From positions 6,076,001 to 6,140,000 of the forward strand of contig NZ_CP097289.1 of assembly GCF_023498005.1 (NCBI RefSeq): DNA of 64,000 bases, given 5' to 3'. The first letter of the stretch is position 1. The number at the start of each line of letters is the position of its first letter. Source of the DNA: Streptomyces durmitorensis. GTDB taxonomy: Bacteria; Actinomycetota; Actinomycetes; Streptomycetales; Streptomycetaceae. The notes under the pieces were generated by a model. The model ran no database searches. It worked only from the letters and a program-made list of their open reading frames with translations, and had not been told where the DNA came from. Both the position numbers and the translations under genes were made by a program. Below, piece by piece: positions 60,518 to 64,000 of the stretch.

Positions 60518-61423
60518 TCAGCCCTTTACTCCGGTGAGGGTGACGCCTTCGACGAAGGCCTTCTGTGCGAAGAAGAAAACGAGGATGACGGGCGCCATGA
60601 CGAGCAGCGTCGCGGCCATGGTCATGTTCCAGTTGACGGCGTGGGCGCTCTTGAAGGATTCGAGGCCGTAACTCAGTGTCCAGGCGCCGGGGTTCTGGGC
60701 GGCGTAGATCTGCGGGCCGAAGTAGTCGTTCCAGCAGTAGAAGAACTGGAAGAGCGCGATCGCGGTGATGCCGGGCTTGGCCATCGGCACGACGATCTTG
60801 ATCATGGTGCGGAACTCGCCGCAGCCGTCGACCTTCGCCGACTCGATGTACTCCTTGGGGATCGTCAGGAGGAACTGACGGAGCAGGAAGATCGAGTACG
60901 CGTCGCCGAACGCCATCGGGATGATCAGCGGCCACAGGGTGCCCGACAGGTGGAACTGCTGGGCCCACACCAAATACATCGGGATCACGATGACCTGCGG
61001 CGGCAGCATCATCGTCGAGATGACGAGCAGCATGGCGGTGCGCCGGCCGCGGAAGCGGAACTTGGCGAGCGCGTACGCGACGGGGATCGCCGAGCAGACG
61101 GTGAACAGGGTGCCCAGGCCCGCGTACATCAGCGAGTTGCGCCACCAGTCCAGGAAGCCCGGCGTCTCGAAGACTTCCCTGTAGTTCGACCAGTGCCAGG
61201 AGTCGGGCCACAGGTCGCCGCTCATGGCCTGCGAGTCGCTCATCACCGACGTCAGGAAGACGAAGACGAACGGCAGGACGAAGAGCAGCGCGACGCCTAT
61301 CGCCACGCTGTGCACGGCGATCCAGTGCAGGACGCGCTTGCGGCGGGCGCGGGCGGCGGCGGGGCCCCGAGCCGGGGCGGTGCGTTCGGGCGCGGTGGGC
61401 GCGGTGAGCGTCGTGGTTGTCAT
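60518..61423 (-). CDS. csnG: Sugar ABC transporter permease, MalG type (CsnG-like)
   Basis: 301 residues with six helices. The EAA loop near residue 205 reads EYIESAKVDGCGEFRTMIKI, with the C-terminal helices and PVILVFFFAQKAFVEGVTLT, diagnostic of MalG-type permeases. It pairs with the MalF-type permease immediately upstream (6-bp gap). No ATPase gene lies in the operon, so the shared MsiK ATPase presumably energises it, as for many Streptomyces sugar importers. Confidence 0.9.
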   Translation of the reverse strand: MTTTTLTAPTAPERTAPARGPAAARARRKRVLHWIAVHSVAIGVALLFVLPFVFVFLTSVMSDSQAMSGDLWPDSWHWSNYREVFETPGFLDWWRNSLMYAGLGTLFTVCSAIPVAYALAKFRFRGRRTAMLLVISTMMLPPQVIVIPMYLVWAQQFHLSGTLWPLIIPMAFGDAYSIFLLRQFLLTIPKEYIESAKVDGCGEFRTMIKIVVPMAKPGITAIALFQFFYCWNDYFGPQIYAAQNPGAWTLSYGLESFKSAHAVNWNMTMAATLLVMAPVILVFFFAQKAFVEGVTLTGVKG

Positions 61424-61429
61424 GATTCC

Positions 61430-62365
61430 TCAGTCCTCCGCCGAGAGCAGCCCGGAGCGCTTGCGCATCAGGAGCAGCGTGACGGCCATGGCGATGGCGA
61501 AGAGCACGAGCGAGAGCACGCACGCGGCACCGGTGTTGAAGTTCTGGAAGCCCATCTGGTAGACGAGCTGGGGGACCGTGAGGGTCGAGTGGTCCGGGTA
61601 GCCGGGCTGGATCACCGATCCGGGACCGATGTTGACGCCGGACGCGACCTTCCCCGCGACGAGGGCCTGCGTGTAGTACTGCATGGTCTGCACGACGCCC
61701 GTGACCACCGCGAACATCACGATCGGGGTGATCGCGGGCCAGGTGACGTAGCGGAACTTGGCCCATGCCCCGGCGCCGTCGAGGTCGGCCGCCTCGTACT
61801 GCTCCTTGGGCACGTCGAGCAGCGACGCCATGAAGATCACCATCAGGTCGCCGATGCCCCACAGGGAGAGCAGCACCAGCGAGGGCTTGGCGGTGTCCGG
61901 GTCGTTGAACCAGTTGGGCCCCGATATCCCGACCGCGTCGAGGATCTCGTTCACCGGACCCGTGCCGGGGTTGAGCAGGAAGACGAAGGCGACGGTGGCG
62001 GCCACCGGCGGGGCGAGGTAGGGGAGGTAGAAGGCGGTGCGGAAGAACCCGGCGCCCGTCTTGATCTTCGTGATGAGCAGCCCGAGTGAGAGCCCGAAGA
62101 CCACCCGCACGGCCACCATGATCACGACCAGCCAGAGGGTGTTCCACAGGGCCGGGCCGAACAGGGGCATCTGGTCGAACACGTACTTCCAGTTCCGCAG
62201 GCCCACGAAGGTGGGCTCCTTGATCTGGTTGTAGTGCATGAACGAGAAGTAGACGGTGGCGATCAGCGGATACGCGAAGAAGACGCTGAAGCCGACCAGC
62301 CAGGGGGAGAGGAATCCGAGCGTGCGCAGTCTGCGGCGCGCCGGGTTGGAGAGGGAAAGTGCCAT
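61430..62365 (-). CDS. csnF: Sugar ABC transporter permease, MalF type (CsnF-like)
   Basis: 311 residues, six helices (first: LGFLSPWLVGFSVFFAYPLI). The EAA loop EQYEAADLDGAGAWAKFRYV is followed by TWPAITP, and the protein ends with a basic RKRSGLLSAED tail. ATG 62365, 15 bp after the binding-protein gene. It forms the membrane channel together with CsnG. Confidence 0.9.
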   Translation of the reverse strand: MALSLSNPARRRLRTLGFLSPWLVGFSVFFAYPLIATVYFSFMHYNQIKEPTFVGLRNWKYVFDQMPLFGPALWNTLWLVVIMVAVRVVFGLSLGLLITKIKTGAGFFRTAFYLPYLAPPVAATVAFVFLLNPGTGPVNEILDAVGISGPNWFNDPDTAKPSLVLLSLWGIGDLMVIFMASLLDVPKEQYEAADLDGAGAWAKFRYVTWPAITPIVMFAVVTGVVQTMQYYTQALVAGKVASGVNIGPGSVIQPGYPDHSTLTVPQLVYQMGFQNFNTGAACVLSLVLFAIAMAVTLLLMRKRSGLLSAED

Positions 62366-62380
62366 GGCGGGGTCCTCAGC

Positions 62381-63721
62381 TCAGCTCTTCGACTGGAGGG
62401 TGTCGGCGTCGATCTGCTCGTCGAGCTTCTTCAGGCGCCCTCGCAGATCACCCACGCGTCCGGCCTCGACGGCGTACGAGAAGTCCCCGAGCGAGACGAC
62501 GTAGGCGCCGCCGTTGACGGAGGGCGGCAGGGCCTTGCTGTGCTTGTTCCGCAGGATGTCGAAGAAGGTCCGGAAGGTCGGATCGGCGTCCAGGTCCGGC
62601 GACTTGAGCGCCGCGAACGTGGAGGGCACGTTGTGGATGGCGTTCGCGAAGTTCACGACCTGCTTGGTGTCGGCGGTCAGGAACCGCACCAGCTCCCACG
62701 CGGCGTTCTGGTGCTTGCTGCTGTGCGCGATCCCGGCGACGGTGCCGGTGATGAAGCCGCGTCCGTAGGTGTCGGCCTGGTCGTCGGGGACGGGCAGCGG
62801 CGCCACGCCCCAGTCGAACTTCGCCTTCGCCTCGTCCAGCATCAGGCCGCGCCACTCACCGTCCAGGTGCATGGCGACCTTGCCGGTCAGGAAGGCGTTC
62901 TGGGTGGACATCTCGTCGCCGAAGGTCAGCCGGAACCGCTCCAGGTCGTCGAATCCGCCCTGGGCCGCGGCGAGTTGCCGGGCGGTCTTGAAGAACTGGT
63001 ACGTCTTCGGCTCCTCGGCGAGGCGCGAATTTCCTTCGGAGTCGAAGTACTGGGGGCCCCACTGCGCGAAGAGGCGGTCAGGGCTGTTCTGGTAGAAGCG
63101 GAAGTTGGGGAGATACCCGACCTGCTTGTACGAGTTCCTGCCGCTGCGCACGGTCAGCTTCTTGGCGACCTTCTTGAACTCGGACATCGTGCGCGGCGGG
63201 CGCTCGATCCCCGCCTTCTTGTAGGCGTCCTTGTTGTAGTACATCCCGTAGGCGTCGGCGAGCAGGGGCAGGGCGCACTGGTTGCCGCGGTAACTCGTGT
63301 AGTCGAGCAGGGTCTTGGGGAACACCTTGCGCTTGTCGAGGCCGGTCTTCTTCATGAACGGATCGAGGTCCGCCCACATCCCGGAGTCGCAGTACTGGCC
63401 CACGTTGTTGGTGGTGAAGGACGACACCACGTCCGGGGCCTTGTCGCCGCCCGCCCGCAGGGCCTGGTTGACGGTCTCGTCGGAGACGTTCCCGGTGGCC
63501 TTCACCTTGATGTTCGGGTGCAGCTTCTCGAAGCGGTCGATGCTGTCGTTGACGGCCTTGACCTCGCCGGGCGTCGACCAGCCGTGCCAGAACTTCAGGG
63601 TGACCGGCTTGGTCGGGTCGTCGTTCGCGCTGCCGACGCTCGGGTTGGCGCAGCCGGAGAGCAAGAGGCCGGCTGCGGCGAGCGCCGCGGACGCGCAGGT
63701 GGGCATGCGCCATCGCGGCAT
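62381..63721 (-). CDS. csnE: Sugar-binding lipoprotein of ABC transporter (CsnE-like)
   Basis: 446 residues. The signal peptide ends in lipobox LLSGC (Cys about residue 24). The type-I extracellular solute-binding fold includes VTLKFWHGWSTPGEVKAVND, LADAYGMYYNKDAYKKAG and LTGKVAMHLDGEWRG. ATG 63721 has AAGGAAG six bases upstream. It should capture chitosan oligosaccharides on the cell surface. It lies 69 bp downstream of the ROK regulator gene on the same strand. Confidence 0.9.
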   Translation of the reverse strand: MPRWRMPTCASAALAAAGLLLSGCANPSVGSANDDPTKPVTLKFWHGWSTPGEVKAVNDSIDRFEKLHPNIKVKATGNVSDETVNQALRAGGDKAPDVVSSFTTNNVGQYCDSGMWADLDPFMKKTGLDKRKVFPKTLLDYTSYRGNQCALPLLADAYGMYYNKDAYKKAGIERPPRTMSEFKKVAKKLTVRSGRNSYKQVGYLPNFRFYQNSPDRLFAQWGPQYFDSEGNSRLAEEPKTYQFFKTARQLAAAQGGFDDLERFRLTFGDEMSTQNAFLTGKVAMHLDGEWRGLMLDEAKAKFDWGVAPLPVPDDQADTYGRGFITGTVAGIAHSSKHQNAAWELVRFLTADTKQVVNFANAIHNVPSTFAALKSPDLDADPTFRTFFDILRNKHSKALPPSVNGGAYVVSLGDFSYAVEAGRVGDLRGRLKKLDEQIDADTLQSKS

Positions 63722-63790
63722 GGCGGACTTCCTTTACGGGGGAGGGGAGTTGAGGTGCGGGGAGGGGCAGGGAGGGGCAGGCCGTCGTGC

Positions 63791-64000
63791 TCAGGCCGTG
63801 TCGAAGACCTGGTCGCGGGCCTGGGTGAGCGCCGAGCGCAGGGCGCCGGTGAGGATCGGGTCGCCGTCGAGTTCGCTGATCCGGATCTGCGGGCGAGGCA
63901 GGGCGAGCCCGGTCAGCTCCTCCTCGACCCTGGCGCGCAGCTTGTCGCCGCCCGCCTGGGCCACCGAGCCGGAGAGCACGACGAGTTCGGGGTCCACGAC
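63791..64000 (-). CDS. csnR: ROK-family transcriptional regulator, C-terminal part (CsnR-like)
   Basis: Only the last 69 residues lie in the window; the start is beyond base 64000. The visible part, VDPELVVLSGSVAQAGGDKL followed by GDPILTGALRSALTQARDQV, is the end of a ROK kinase-like domain. A ROK repressor heading a binding protein, two permeases, GH4 and sugar-kinase genes matches the csnR-csnK operon. CsnR represses this operon and the chitosanase gene until chitosan oligosaccharides appear. Confidence 0.82.
   Translation of the reverse strand, partial: VVDPELVVLSGSVAQAGGDKLRARVEEELTGLALPRPQIRISELDGDPILTGALRSALTQARDQVFDTA

Noticed and set aside
59244..62147. A single 967-codon minus-strand frame covering csnH and beyond
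   Set aside because: Only the part from ATG 60509 encodes the GH4 enzyme. The upstream part is antisense-like garbage overlapping csnG and csnF in another frame.

Overview
The window reads as a stretch of Streptomyces chromosome. It is very GC-rich, with third-position G/C bias, GTG and TTG starts, and many 4-bp ATGA/GTGA gene overlaps. The genes are typical of the genus: a dynamin pair next to a second SSB, an LAETG sortase-anchored protein, a chitosan-oligosaccharide operon, and a PknG-GlnH-GlnX cluster. Gene names rest on recognised motifs and remembered gene order. No database search was run.

Layout. 1-3290: end of a myo-inositol catabolic cluster (iolD, mmsA). 3301-3388: hairpin-rich intergenic repeat. 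3547-7088: a hydrolase fused to an ABC ATPase, plus its permease. 7183-11843: a pentapeptide-repeat membrane protein, a YfbK-like vWA lipoprotein, and a convergent GT-C-type membrane glycosyltransferase. 11972-16593: a fatty-acid block (acyl-CoA dehydrogenase, SCP2 protein, TetR regulator, acyl-CoA synthetase) with a shared candidate operator. 16857-17486: a VOC protein and tRNA-Arg(TCT). 17755-22027: dynamin-like GTPases dynA and dynB followed by ssbB, a sporulation-division neighbourhood. 22381-23859: a thioester-domain, LAETG-anchored surface protein behind a structured upstream region.

24541-36020 is the accessory part. Two direct repeats (140 bp at 84% identity, with a 74-bp core at 93%) bracket about 11.3 kb of visibly lower-GC, poorly recognised genes. 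These are a nucleotidyltransferase translationally coupled to a DUF262 protein, a HEPN-like protein with an R-X4-H motif, a frameshifted pentapeptide-repeat gene, two GntR regulators, a chain of four overlapping small genes, and several proteins with one N-terminal membrane segment and a helical tail. I see no integrase. It looks like a decayed integrated element carrying candidate defence genes. The NTase-DUF262 pair is the best candidate for an undescribed system.

36049-47197: core genes resume with ettA (ABC-F), a 4HBT thioesterase, a MacB/FtsX-type ABC system of one ATPase and two large permeases, a truncated haemoglobin and a PCMT-like methyltransferase. 47216-58039 (minus strand) is a phosphosignalling operon: GlnX-like membrane protein, GlnH glutamate-binding protein, coiled-coil protein, PknG kinase, PP2C phosphatase, vWA protein and FHA protein. 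A 174-bp MITE-like inverted repeat sits exactly at the phosphatase stop codon. 58261-64000 (minus strand) matches the csnR-csnK operon: ROK regulator (partial), binding protein, two permeases, a GH4 glycosidase and a sugar kinase.
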